Origin: Papilionanthe hookeriana x Papilionanthe teres
Lineage: Eukaryota > Streptophyta > Magnoliopsida > Asparagales > Orchidaceae
Assembly: GCA_022702705.1 (NCBI GenBank)
Contig: CM040429.1
Coordinates: 107,919,943-107,983,942, forward strand
Direction: 5' to 3'
Length of the DNA stretch: 64,000 bases
Below the pieces are notes generated by a model that had not been told where the DNA came from, made no database searches, and saw only the letters and a program-made list of their open reading frames with translations. Made by a program: the position numbers and the translations under genes. Shown one piece after another: positions 22,390-34,087 of the stretch (the stretch's first letter is position 1; each line of letters begins with the position of its first letter).

Positions 22390-24739
22390 CACCACCACCT
22401 CTCGGTCAAAGAAGGAGTTGAACCAAACCTTAAGGAAACTCTGCCAAAATTATTTTAGACTCCTCCCCAGACATAAAGAACTTGATCCCCACTGAAATCC
22501 AGCCCTAGAATCCCCTCTGTGAGCTCAATTTCTGAGTTGAAAATCCATCCAAAAAAAGGACACTTCACCACAGTGAGCCAATCTCCAAATTGATTGGTCC
22601 TACACCTTCACCGGACCAAGAGGAGAAGTTCCCCAGCAAAAGCCCCCTCACCGAGGCCGGCCATTGCTTCTAGCCTCCAAGCTTTGTGATCGGGCTTGGT
22701 CACTTTCACACCTAGACAATTCCCCAGAGCCAGAGACTTCATCTAGAGCTTCTTTAGGTGCAATCGAAGGTGACACAACTCTCTGATTGAAGCTACACTT
22801 CTCAGAGCAAAGGTATGGATCGTTCCTTCCTCCCGAGCTTCCAGCAATTCTTCATTTGATTTTAGTTTATTTCATGGCATGTAAACCATATGGATGTGTT
22901 CGTCTCTTTAAGACGAATCCATAGAGCATAAGAACACGAAAATCTGTTGAGAAATGAGAGAGTTGTTAGTGTTTTAGTGTGGACAGTTACGGGTGCACAC
23001 CAGTCGTAGATGATGACCAGGCGCCGTCCGATCGCGCGTGTATCGGTTGAACGGCTCAGATTGCGTCGGATCAGAGGAAGGAGCGAGACAGCGGGAAGCG
23101 TGGCGACTGACTCAGATGGCGGTGTTGAATGGGAGCGCGTCGCGTGGTCTTTCGATCCTTCGTAGGTTGACGCGGCGCTGAGTCAGATAAGTAGATAAAT
23201 AAGATTTTTTCTATTTATTTAAATACCCAGAACTTAGAAAACCCATATCTTTGTGTAGAAAAATCATAAAAATAAACTAAAAATACCCTCTTGCTCAGTG
23301 AACAGAGGAGAACAATGTGGAAAGAAATCAAACTATTTTGATGAGTATTTTATTTTTAATTAATTATTTACTCATTTCAGCATTTTGATTATATATTTTC
23401 ATAGACAATTCACCATGGCATGAGACCATAGGGCGTTTGAAGCCTCTGATCTTGGGAACATTCCTTGAATATTTCAAGGTCAGAGCCCATCTCTATGGAA
23501 AGTTATGTATTTTTCAAGTTTATGTCACTATTTTTGGTATTTTAATTCTAATAATTAGCATGATACTTAGAAAATTCTGGGAAAATTTGGTGAAGTTTCT
23601 TAGGACTAGAGGACCCTAGGATAATTATGGTTAGGCTTAATTCATTAAGAATAACCCTAATTAGCCTCAATACCTAAAATTGAATTTGAATTAATTAGGG
23701 TTAACAACACATTAAAATAACTTGAAATCAATTTCCATTGATCTTTAGGATACAGAGAACCTTGCATAAAAATTTGAGGTCAATTGGAAATGATTAGCCC
23801 CACTAAATGAATTAATTAAGCCACATAATCAAAATTAAGCTTTAAAAATTCATAACTCCAAAAATACATTTCAAAAAATCACCAAATTGGTTTTGTGGGC
23901 TCTTTGATATGAGAGGAGTCTATAAAAAATAAAATTGGAATTTTCTAAAATTTTTCATTTTTAATGATATTTTTGATATTTAAATAATTAAAAAATAATA
24001 AAAATCATAAAAATAATAAAATTCATAAAAATGTCATATTTTGACTCCTAATCACTTAGGAGCAAACTAAATATTTTTCCCAAGTCTCAAAGTAAAGATA
24101 TTGAATTTTAAATGCTTAAAGCAATTTTTAATATTAAAAAATGTATTTTCCAACCTTTTCACTAAATTAATTCCAATAAATCAAACAAAAATCAGAAAAT
24201 TATTAAATTTATTTCTCTAAACTCCTTGAGGTCAGAGAGATTTAACAAAAATATAAAATCCATTTTTTAACTTTAATTTTATTTTATAATTAAATAATAC
24301 TCTAAAACCCAAAATAGTTATAATAAATAAAATATAATTTAAAAAATCACCAAAATTGGTCCAAGTGGTCCTCTAATCATTAGAATTTTCCCATAATTTT
24401 CTTAAGGACATAAACCTTACCTTGGTCATGTTGTTGAATTTTCCTTGAAATCCCTTATTTTTCACTAAAAATAATTATAAAAATAAATTAAATTCAGAAA
24501 AATCACATTTTCTCCTCTAATATCTTAATTGACATGTGAGTGAGGTGACATGAAAATTTCAAGTTTATTTGAACTCAATTTAGTGAGTTATGAAATAAAT
24601 AAACCTAAAAGGGCATAAAGGTATTAAAGAATTTAAACCCCTTTATTAAAATTTTAGGTTTAATTAAAATGGAGGGTAAAATATTTGATTTTATCTCTCT
24701 TGGATGATTGAAACTTTGGGAAATTAAAGGGATAGGAAC

Positions 24740-26690
24740 CCAATAATTTTTTTTTAATAAACCAAAAATGAAACTTTAATTATTTAAATAATTTAAATTT
24801 TGGAAGATTAATGAAGATTTCAATTATTAAAAATAGAAATATAACTTGAGAGGATATTAATTCTTTAATAAAAAAATCCCTAAATAAATCACTTCAATAA
24901 TATTTAACTCTTAATTAAGATTAAAATGATAATCCAAACTAAATAAATTAAAAAATTAAAAATAAATAACCCTTAAATTAAAGAAAAGCTCAAAATATTA
25001 AATAATTCAACAATTAAATTAAATTAAATTAAAATTAAATTAAATTAAATTAAGTAATAATTAAATTAAAATTAAAATTAAATTAAATTAAGTTAAATTA
25101 AATCTAAAAATTGAAATTAAATTAAATTAAATTAAGTTAAATTAAATTAAATTAAATTAAATTAAAATTATGTTAAATTAACATAATTCAACAATAAAAG
25201 TAAAACAAATTTAAAATATTAAGATTACTTAAAGTATAAAGATTTAAACCAAAAAAATAATTTGAACACTATTCCAAACTTAAAATTATTAATTAAAACC
25301 TCATAATTAAACTAAATCACTTTAAACCATTAACTCAAACTTCAAATTAAGAATGATTAAAATTCTCAACAAACCATCTTGCCCCTAAAGGCTTTAATTA
25401 TTATAACTCTTAAATAGAGTATTAAGTGAGATGTCACTTCATTCATCAGGTAATCAAATGCTGAAGTTCACTGAGCAAGAGACAAAGCTTAACTAAACTC
25501 CTAGATGATTATTTCACTTGTGCAATTAAATTTACTTGGACTCAAATAATCTCAGAAGTATTGTAAAGATGTTTAGGACTCGTTCTAAGCACTTTCTCAA
25601 TATGACAGGATGTTTTAGAAGAACAATTGAATTTAATTGTTCTTTGATGAAGAAAATCATCCATACACAAAACACAAGAACCTAGACGTCATAGGAAATG
25701 ACTAGCAATAGGATTGGGACTTTGGTAGACAACCAAAACCTTTCCTTTAGCTTTACCTAGGTACTTGTTTTATACATTTAAATGCATTAACATGTGTTTT
25801 AAGTGCAGCTTGGGATGACGGGAAGACCTTCCTGGTATGCTTTTATTTTATTGCAATTTATCTTATTGCAATTTACTTACATGCACTGCACTTTACTTTT
25901 TCTTGCATGTTAAACAAGACTGTTGCATGAAAACTGAAACCTTTAGGATAGCCACAAAATTGAAACCAAAACTAAATTAAAAGTCACCACAAGATAAAAT
26001 TCACCGCCACAACATTCCAAAATATAAAACAACTCAAAATTTAATCACAAACAAAACAACAAAACTACAATTGCAACTAAATTAAAACGTCTAGTTGAAT
26101 GATCGGGAATAACTCGGATGATGTAACCCACGTGTTGCGAACAGGATTTCCCATGGTCTAAATGAAAGTGTGGAACTCATTCAGTTGAGTTTAGCAAATT
26201 CATACGGACTAAGTGAATTCGATGAAAATAACGGTGTCGGGATGACGGAACCGTGGGATCTTAATCGGTTATGTTTAAACAACTTTAAGATTTGTTTTAA
26301 TTAAAATATTAAAAATATTTAGACTTCAAGATTTCTAAACCAAAAAACTTCTCTCATCTCTTGATTTTTACCTTCTACAACTAAACCTCTGCAACAACAA
26401 GGAGCTCGGAGCATGGTGGGCAGCACGACCATCGTCATCAGCAAAACTCGGATCTACACCAGCTAAACCTTTCTTAGAATTAAATAACCAAGCCATAGAA
26501 CTTCGAGGTAGTTTGCCTAGTGCAACATAAGTCCTCAACCCTTTGTTAGGAATTTGCATAATCATGTTATGTAAATTAAGCCCTAACCGGTCTTAGGACT
26601 CCGAGGTAGTCGTTTGGTACGGCAAAAACCCTCACATCTTCGAGGCTACTTGTATGATCATGCCATACAAATATAAGTCCTAATTAATTA
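24740..26690. repeat. Extra segment in plus LTR, partly inverted match to minus LTR
   Basis: Present here but absent from the otherwise collinear LTR at 54,894-59,912 (the gap falls near 59,150-59,245). It holds the AAATT array, and at 25,940-26,290 sequence that matches in inverted orientation the 9,890-10,330 part of the minus LTR (aggatagccacaaaattg; gtcgggatgacgg). I read this as original LTR body lost from the 54,894 LTR rather than a new insertion. No genes are visible. Confidence 0.55.
25015..25175. repeat. AAATT pentamer-like low-complexity array
   Basis: Imperfect tandem taaattaaattaaattaaa units for about 160 bp. Simple repeat, no coding function. Confidence 0.85.
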
Positions 26691-27354
26691 AAATTGGAAA
26701 GATTGAAACATTAAATAAACTCCCAAATGTAAGCTAAACAAAAGGATAGTTTGGGAAGTTGCCAAGATTCTTCTTGGATCCTCAACTTCTCCTACTTCTC
26801 TTCCTTTGGACTCTTAAAATAAATTGTTCCAAATTCGAGCTAATCCCTTTTGAAATTACCAAAATCCAATCCTTTGAAAACCTTAAACTTTAAAATTCTT
26901 GAGAGTTTTCTTAAATGTCTTCAGACATTTAAGATGTAATTAACTATAGGGGCTTGCCCTTAAAGGGAACTTTAAGAACCCAGGTATTATAAACCCTGCT
27001 TAATTCCTTTATATCAAGCAGGGGAACTTGTCGGCTTATAAAATTGGTTCGCAGACCAAACAGATATCACAAATCTTCTAGTTTATCTAATCCAGCCTCA
27101 TCATCAAGCAGTGTGTCTATTCTTCGGGATAGATACACGGTTTGTGATGTGGTGCTCGTTTATATAAACTATTTGGGATGTGAGATCGGTTTGATTTCAT
27201 ATCTTAAAATTTTCAAACTTAAAATTATTTTCAAAATCAAATACTACTTTCTAAATTACATATATATTTAAATTAAATTTAAAAACTAAAAAATTCGCCG
27301 ATAACTTTTGTAGGCGACCCTTTTCAAAACACATAACCTAAAAATATGCCGACA

Positions 27355-27590
27355 TTCATTGGGTCAAGAATTGACCATTTTGACCAAATTTGACCTTTTA
27401 GGTCAAAATTTTATCAAATTAGGGATTGCCATTGCTGATTTGATTATTTAAGAACGTCATTAAGATTTTGGTTAAAAAGGCTTCATTAGGGTTTTACCCT
27501 AGACATTAGGGTTTAGTGACCATCATTGAGATTTAGGAGGTCAACTTCCTAGCTCAACATGGTTTAAAAACGATCCTTACAAAAGTGAGT
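27355..27590 (-). repeat. Resumption of the GGTCA-rich minus LTR
   Basis: Starts with TTCAT and immediately returns to attgaccattttgaccaaatttgacctttt, the same repeat interrupted at 17,793. It supports insertion of the plus LTR block into the minus LTR. A minus-strand TGTTGAGC near 27,560 might be the LTR's true 5' end, since the plus LTR family also begins TGTTGA, but no matching target duplication is seen. Confidence 0.55.
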
Positions 27591-27699
27591 TCCACAAAGG
27601 GGCCTCCAATATTTGTGGAATATTGCACAAGTATGCCACACATATTGGCGTTGACCAAAATGGTTTGGATGTCATAATACCCATTGTTAGTTCATCAGG

Positions 27700-28370
27700 A
27701 AAGGTCTTATAATATAATTGGGAAAGAGGATGGATGTCATACCATCTCTAGAAAATGTTAAATGTCTGTATGTCATTTTTGAGAAGGAATGTTATACAAC
27801 TTATATCCTCTATCAAAGAAAGACAAATGCCATAGTTTCGTGTCAGGAAAAGGAATTATATCCAACAACTGAAGAGAGAAAATGGTTTTCATATTCAATT
27901 TCTCAAAAATCTCAAATGTCGATTTGTCGATTTTGAGAAGGAATGATATATGACTTATATCCTTTCTCAAAGAAAGAGTTAGAGGAATACCATAATTCCA
28001 TGTGAGGAAAAAGACTTATATACAATAATTAGGGAGAAAAAATGGATTTCATATTCTTTTTCTCAAAAATGTTAAATGTCCATATATCGATTTTAAGAAA
28101 GAATGTTATACGACTTATATCCTTTCTCAAAGAAATAGCTATAGGAATGTCATGTTTCCATGTCAGGAATGGTCTTATTTCCAATAGCTAGAGAGAGAGA
28201 GAGAGAATGCCATATCATCTCTTAAAAATGTCAAATGTTAATATGTCAGTTTTGAGAAGGAATGTTATACGACCTATAACCTTTCTTAAAGAAAGAGCTA
28301 TAGGAATGCCATGTTTTTGTGTCAGGAAAAGGACTTATATCCAATAGAAAGAGGTTATGTGTATAAAGTA
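27700..28370. repeat. ~160 bp minisatellite, about four units
   Basis: The motif gagaaggaatgttatacgacttatatcctttctcaaagaaagag recurs from about 27,781, 27,935, 28,095 and 28,254, giving spacings of 154-160 bp. Units also share ggaaaaggacttatatccaata and a short GAGA run (28,192-28,204). It lies 3' of the Tat element's last reading frame. Tat-lineage elements are known to accumulate tandem repeats in their 3' untranslated region, so it may be part of the element. Confidence 0.85.
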
Positions 28371-28809
28371 CATGAAGAAAAATGTATCCACTGAGGATTT
28401 GAGCTTTACAAGTCAAAAGATAAATCTCATGTTAATTATCACAAGTTGTTTATCATCTCATTTTATTTAAAGTATTCATTTTGGCATCTTTAGACCTGAC
28501 AATGTATTATTAGCAGTTGAGAAATATCTTACAAGATTTTATTCTACTCCCAAAGATAATATGCATAGATGGTGGAAGTCAACAGTACATCATATATTAT
28601 ACAACACACACTACAAACTATCTACAATATCATATCAAAATCTGTCAGCTTGTTCGTTTGTTATCCTCATAACCCTTGATACTACTAGACCTACCACAAA
28701 TATCTAACACTCTAAGACATTGTCTGTCGAGTATGTCTTAGGTGTTCGGACATTCATAGGGTCATGGTAGTTCTAAGGGTTATAGTCCTTCCAGTTCTGG
28801 TATAGGCCG
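28371..28809. other. Non-coding spacer between minisatellite and AlkB-like pseudogene
   Basis: AT-rich, no recognisable gene on either strand. On the minus strand it directly follows the AlkB-like stop and may be its 3' untranslated part. No LTR start (TG with target duplication) could be identified. Confidence 0.45.
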
Positions 28810-29940
28810 TTATTCGTCAGGAGCTTTTTTAGGATGCATTGTCCTCAATTTTATTGAAATGCGTTGTCGGCTTACACTCTGTATACAATGTTTGGAAACA
28901 TCAGCTCCATTACCTTGCAAGATTAGAACTGATTCTCGTGGTAGAAGAATTTAGTATGATCTACAAAATCCCCAGGTCCCACAATTTGTACTTCTCTTTC
29001 AAACATAATAGAATACTTATTCATGAGTGACAGAGTGCAAATGGGTCTCTCAAAATCATGGTTGTCAATATGAGGTTGTATACATTCTCCTTCCTCATAT
29101 ATATTTATAATGCAGCTCTTTGGTACACAATAAATTGGCATCATGTTCCATGTCATCAGCCGTCTAATTATTTGAATAATCATTATGGGTAGCAGATCTA
29201 CTTGTTCATGTTGTAAGATTCTTGGGGGATTTCGTCCTTGTCTACAGCGTAATTGTAACAGCACGCATGTTAGATAGTCATTCGACCTTTGCCACATATC
29301 CACCTGTTGGGTTCAGAGTACATCCTCTTTCTTAGGCATCCAACTCGCTCAAGATTGTGTGCTTTCATCACATGTTCGATAATGGCGCCTTGCTCGAGTT
29401 CGTTGAAAACCACGATAAACAATCGAATGCTATCTAATATATTAACGGTTCGACCATTAATATTTTTAAATTGCTCAAATGTTTGTCGTTTAACGCCTTA
29501 AATACGTCTCACTTCTTTAAAAGAAATTCGTTTATCGGTTGACATCTCTGATGATGTGAGATTCTGTGCTGGTATGTAAGGACGTGGAGTGAATGTCATT
29601 ATCTCAATCCTTTTCTCTTCTTGATCCATTATTTCTTCTCCTAAGACATAATATGTCTCTTTAGGGACATCTTCAAGGTCTGGAAATTCAAAATCATCAT
29701 CTTCTTCCATGGATTTTATTATTTTTCATTCTTTTTCTTCAGGTCTTTTAAGTCGTTTATTTCAATTTTTCCTTTAAGTTCTAGTCAATCCGGAGGCTAA
29801 CTTCTTTACTCTGCTAACAGATGTCTTTTCAGCTTCGTAAGATGTAGTTACCACTACTGATTTTAATTTTGATTGTAAATTTGTTGTTTTTGTTTTGTTG
29901 GAATGACTTCTTCCATCTTGATGTCATGTTAACGAAGTTT
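28810..29940 (-). pseudogene. ALKBH9/ALKBH10-like 2OG-Fe(II) oxygenase pseudogene after pol
   Basis: Read right to left without visible introns. A Lys/Ser-rich start is followed by an acidic stretch MEEDDDFEFPDLEDV (29,710), then the N-terminal AlkB-family portion with NGRTVNILDS and FNELEQGAIIEHV, then GKGRMTI and CCYNYA (about 29,270-29,470). The core carries CIINIYEEGECIQPHID with HxD (near 29,055-29,075), GPGDF, NGADVSKHC with the distal metal His (28,885-28,893) and RISI with the 2OG-binding Arg (28,851-28,865), and the frame closes at 28,810. Arabidopsis ALKBH9B/10B, the closest family, remove m6A from RNA. At least two in-frame stops (29,498 and just after GRMTI) and two frameshifts break it. 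Extra reading-frame remnants extend to about 30,120. It might instead be a host retropseudogene beside the element. Confidence 0.82.
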
Positions 29941-30341
29941 GAATTATAATACAAATTGTTTTTCTTTTGCTTCTCTTGATTAGCAATGGATAACTAAGGA
30001 CCATCATAAAGTAATTCAACTTGAGATAGGTCAAAATCAATGTGGATTCTTGATCCCCTTTCAACACATCGTCGGTCCAATGGCAAACACACACAACTTC
30101 AAAAAGTGAACAAGAGTCTGTTATTCAAAATTTCTCTGCAGGCAACATGTTAATGGAAATATATCAGACCAAATTTAAATTTAATTTGTCAATACAAAAT
30201 TTATTATTGTTGAGAAATGAAATTCACAAACATATGTTATGTGAACAAAATGGAGAAGTAAAAAAAATAGATATTGATTGTCAATATTTCATTTGTAAGT
30301 TTATTCATTATTATTCCAGTTAACAAAAAAGTCATGATTTT
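29941..30341 (-). other. Spacer between pol stop and AlkB-like frame
   Basis: Immediately after the pol stop (30,342-30,344) comes about 200 bp of AT-rich non-coding sequence. From about 30,115 leftwards a coding-like segment appears (DRRCVERGSRIHIDFDLSQ, then a Gln/Asn/Lys-rich run) that probably belongs to the N-terminus of the AlkB-like frame. No domain is recognisable in it. Confidence 0.45.
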
Positions 30342-31520
30342 TTATGTCGCATAATATTTTTTTAAGAAACATCCGTTGATTGGTGGCAAGAATCTTTTTC
30401 ATTGACAATCTGCCAACTAGTATGATCCCGCTGAATATGTCTTTTCAATAACATACAGGCCCTCCCACATGGGTTCATATTTTCCACCTATTCTTTGATA
30501 AGCAAGAGTAGGTCCTCGAAGAACTAAAACTAAATCACTGATTTGAAAGGATCTAGGACGAACCATTTTGTCATGGGCCCATATCATTTTTGCTTGATAT
30601 AGTTCAAGATTTTGCTGAGCTTGTAGAAGTTTGCCTTCTAAACTGTCGAGTTCCTCAAGTCATGATTTGACATTTTCTTCTTATGTTATTTTGTTTGCAA
30701 TAGCAACTCTGAGAGAAGGAATTTTCACCTCAAGTGGTAAAATTTCCTCAGAACCATATACCAAAGCAAATGGTCTTGACCATGTTGGTGTTTGGTATGT
30801 AGTCCTATTTGCCCATAGAGCTTCTATCAATCACTCGTGCCACTATCTTGGACTATTAATTACTGTTTTTTTGGAATTTATACCAATTTTTTTGTTGAAG
30901 GCTTCAGCTAGAACAATGGCTTTAGGATAATAGATTGTAGAATATCTCCAGTCTACACCTTTTCTTTGAATTCATTTTTACATTTTTAAAGGCTAGTCCA
31001 TTCTCTGATTAGACTCTTCGAGGAATTCCAAACCTATAGAAAATATGAATTTTAAAGAAATGGAAAAATTGTTCTGCTTTAACTTCACTGAGCGGTGTCA
31101 CTTCAGCCTATTTAGTGAAGTAATCAAGGGCTGCTAGAATAAATTGATGGCCTTTAGACGATGGAGGGTCTATAGGCCCCACTATGTATGTGCCCCAACT
31201 TTCAAATGGCCAAGATGTAAATATTTGGATGTAATACATTTTGCGGTTGATGTAAAACCATTCCATGTATCTGGAATTAGCGACATTTCTTTGCAGTTTC
31301 AAGACAATCAGTCATTATTGTTGGCCAATAGTATTCCATTCTTTTTATTTTGATCTTAATTTTAGGTCCAGATTGGTGTGCACTGCATAAACATGAATGA
31401 ACTTCTTTAACAATCTTTTGAGCTTCATATTGGTTTAGACATCTTAACCACATTTGGTCAAAAGATCGTTTATAAAGAATATCATTTACTAGGGCATTGG
31501 ACAATGCTCTTTGATTGACT
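30342..31520 (-). pseudogene. Tat-lineage integrase pseudogene
   Basis: C-terminal part of pol. The HHCC zinc region lies at about 31,500-31,280 (KEVHSCLCSAHQSGPK, RMEYYWPTIMTDC). The core follows at about 31,230-30,900 with SWPFESWG, GPIDPPSSKGHQFILAALDYF, RRV-SENGLAFKN and AEAFNK. The C-terminal GPY/F-like module (about 30,600-30,421) reads RPRSFQISDLVLVLRG and EPMWEGLYVIEK, and the polyprotein ends INGCFLKKYYAT before a TAA stop. Of the DDE triad, the first Asp is Tyr (WGTY where the family has WGTD), the second is Glu (SENG for SDNG) and the Glu is kept. Together with stops and frameshifts, the enzyme is dead. Confidence 0.9.
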
Positions 31521-31799
31521 TGGGTTGCGATAGAATTATTTTCGGGTAACCTTCCAGTCTGTAAATATTAAATAATTGGTTGTCGCTAATAATCCTTTTC
31601 TTCGTCAATTGTTGTTGATGTCATGTTTTAACCAATTTTGTGTATGTTGTCCATGTCAATTTGAGAAAGAACTCATCGTCCTTTTACAGAGATTAGAATA
31701 TCATCTTTTTCTGGACAAGCAAACTTTTTTGCAAGTTTTGCCAAAGCATCTGCTGAAGAATTGCTTTGTCTCGGAATTAGAAAGAAAATTACTTAAGGA

Positions 31800-32135
31800 A
31801 TCTGCTGAAGAAATTTTAGAGTGTAACGAGAGTATTTTTCAAGTCTATGTTTCCATATCTTGTATTTGCCTGCAATTTGATTAAGGATCAATTGAGAGTC
31901 TCTGTAGATATAAATATTTTTTTATTTCCATTAGTACTGTCAATTCAAAACCAGTTACGAGTGCTTCATATTCGGCTTCATTATTCGTGCATGGTTCAGT
32001 CAAATGATAGGAAAATGGCATCATTGCTTTGTCTAGAGTTATGAAAATTAATCCTACTCCAGCTTTGCTCGGCATGATTTTCTGTTTGTCTTTGTCTTTT
32101 CATGCAGATGATGCTCCATCAAAGTACAATTCTTA
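31800..32135 (-). pseudogene. Second (archaeal-type) RNase H of the Tat element
   Basis: A second RNase H domain between the RT-linked RNase H and integrase, as in the Tat/Ogre lineage. Visible motifs are ELYFDGASS with the first catalytic Asp (near 32,120), AGVGLIFITLD, TNNEAEYEAL with the Glu (near 31,970), and in a shifted frame DSQLILNQIAGKY with a further Asp (near 31,885). A stop and a frameshift break it. The plus-strand open frames here are shadows. Confidence 0.85.
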
Positions 32136-33720
32136 TCGTTGTGTATTTGAACTTTTTATTTCTAAAATTAGTTTATTAGGTAAATCATCATTAAGTGGTG
32201 ATCCAGTCGGAATTGGGTGTGCTGCTAAGAAATATGCTAAGATTTGTCCTTTAACAGCACACAGTGGCACAAATGTTATGTCAAATTGGAGTAATATCAT
32301 TGCCCACTTTGCCAATCTTCCAGAAAGTATTGGTCGCTTCATCAAATATTGTAATGTGTTAACTCTTGAAGATAGAGTTACCTTATGATAAAGCATATAA
32401 TGTCTTAGCTTTTGAATTCCAAAAATCAAAGCTAATAATGTTTCTCAATTGTTGGATATTTTATTTGAGTTGGCACCAAGCAGCGGCTTAAATAATATAA
32501 TGCATTTTCTTTTCTTTTGTCATTTACTTGAACTAGTAAAGCTCCAAGGAAATTATCTAATGTTGCAGTGTAATGGATTAGAGGCCTTCTTAACATAGGG
32601 GCTGCTAAGACGGGAGGTGTTGTCAAATATCTTTTGATGTTTCCAAAAGCGTGTTGACATTTTTCATCCAACACAAATTTGGTATCTTTTCTAGTTAGGA
32701 CATTAAGAGGCTGACACCTACCTGATATGTTGGAAATAAAATGTCATATATATGCTAGTTTTCTTTAAAAGGTTCACAGTTGAGTTAAAATTTTTGGAGG
32801 AGGCATATTTAGGAAATTTTGAGGGAGTCAATTTCAATCCCACGATGTCGGACAACAAATTTTAAAAATTTTCCTGAAGTAACACCAAAAGCGCACTTTA
32901 AGGGATTCATTTTAAGATTATATTGAAGTAATCATTCGAAGACAATTCTCAAATCGTACACGTGATCATCTTTTTGTATATTAATGACAACCAAATCATC
33001 TACATAACATTCGACTAGTCTGTGTATGTGTTCATAAAAAATCCATCTCATGACTCTTTGATAGGTTGCACCAGCATTTTGGAATCCATATGACATAATT
33101 TTGTAGCAGTATATCCCTATGGGTGTCCTGAAGGCTGTATTTGCTTCATCTTCCGAAAACTTTTTTATTTGATTATATCATGATGATCCATCTATAAAGA
33201 AAAATATTGCATGTTTGGATGTTATATCGACCATCCATTCTGGAATTGTTAAAGGGAATTCATCTTTCCGACCATCTTTGTTCAAATCACTGAAGTCTAT
33301 ACAGACTCTTATTTAATCATTTTTCTTTTTAACTGGCACTACATTAGCCAGCCATGTCGGATAATTTTCTTCTCGTATGAAACCAGCCTCAATTAATTTC
33401 TTGACTTTGGCAACGACTTGTTATTCTATTTCGACATGCATCTTTCTTGGAGCTTGTTTAACAAGGATTGCAATTTGATTTATCCCAAGCTTGTGAACGA
33501 CGAACCTCCGGAGCTAGTCCAGGCATTTTATCATAAGTCCATGTAAAACAGTCTTTGTATTCTTTTAACAGTTGAATTATTTCTTTTGCTTCCATATCTT
33601 TAAGGAATGAATTAATAAAAGTTGGTTTTGGATTTTCATCAGTTTCTATATTTATTTCTTTTAACTCATCAACAGTGGATTTAATTTCTTTTTCCAATTT
33701 CTGAGGGGCGTCTTCAATTG
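32136..33720 (-). pseudogene. pol: Tat-lineage reverse transcriptase and RNase H pseudogene
   Basis: The upstream linker (33,697-33,458) ends in YKDCFTWTYDKMPGL. The RT palm follows with MPYGFQNAGATYQR-like text around 33,100 and an intact catalytic YVDD (32,995-33,006). The connection and RNase H region at 32,674-32,136 shows HAFGNIKRYLTTPPVLAAP, ALLVQVND and RLAKWAMILLQFDI. Multiple stops and frameshifts interrupt the fold, mainly between 33,450 and 32,700, but the order of motifs is complete. Confidence 0.87.
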
Positions 33721-34087
33721 GAATATCAGATATTGGTTTGGAATCAAATTCTGCGATGATGACTAGGCAAAATTCCGTATCATCTAGAGATTATAGAGTA
33801 CGAAATCCAATTACCTCTTTGGAATTAGGGTTTCGTTTGTTGTTGTTCCGCATTCGTTCAATAAAATGTGGTTGTTTTAAAGACCATTATTTGAGTATTA
33901 AACTATTTTGAATATATTTTTTTGCCCGAGGGGAATACAACTCAAAAATTATTTTCATTGATTCTAGAAGATTTTTATCTTCTAATTTTACGTCAATTTC
34001 AGTACTAGAAGAAGTAGAGCCAAGTCTAAAATTAACTGGCTTTTAATTATCACCATATACTTGTTTGACAACTAAATTGTCAATCTT

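Larger units (their letters stand above)
20030..27354 (+). repeat. Long Tat/Ogre-type LTR on plus strand (no internal region follows)
   Basis: Starts TGTTGACCTCATTTTTGATG, contains a TATTTAAA box, and ends aaaatatgccgaca. The end block (26,930-27,354) matches 59,500-59,912 closely, including aggggcttgccctta, caagcaggggaacttgtcggc and ggttcgcagaccaaac. No primer site or gag follows, so it is a solo LTR or recombinant. It is about 2 kb longer than the LTR at 54,894 because of an additional segment around 24,740-26,690. Confidence 0.85.

Noticed and set aside
27700..28370. CRISPR-like array
   Set aside because: Units are wholly repeated ~160 bp minisatellite units without spacers, in eukaryotic DNA.
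28810..29710. Intact host ALKBH gene
   Set aside because: No introns, multiple in-frame stops and frameshifts, and a position directly after pol; not a functional host gene here.
30631..32388. Several plus-strand ORFs of 65-119 codons
   Set aside because: Shadows of the minus-strand Tat integrase and RNase H coding regions.
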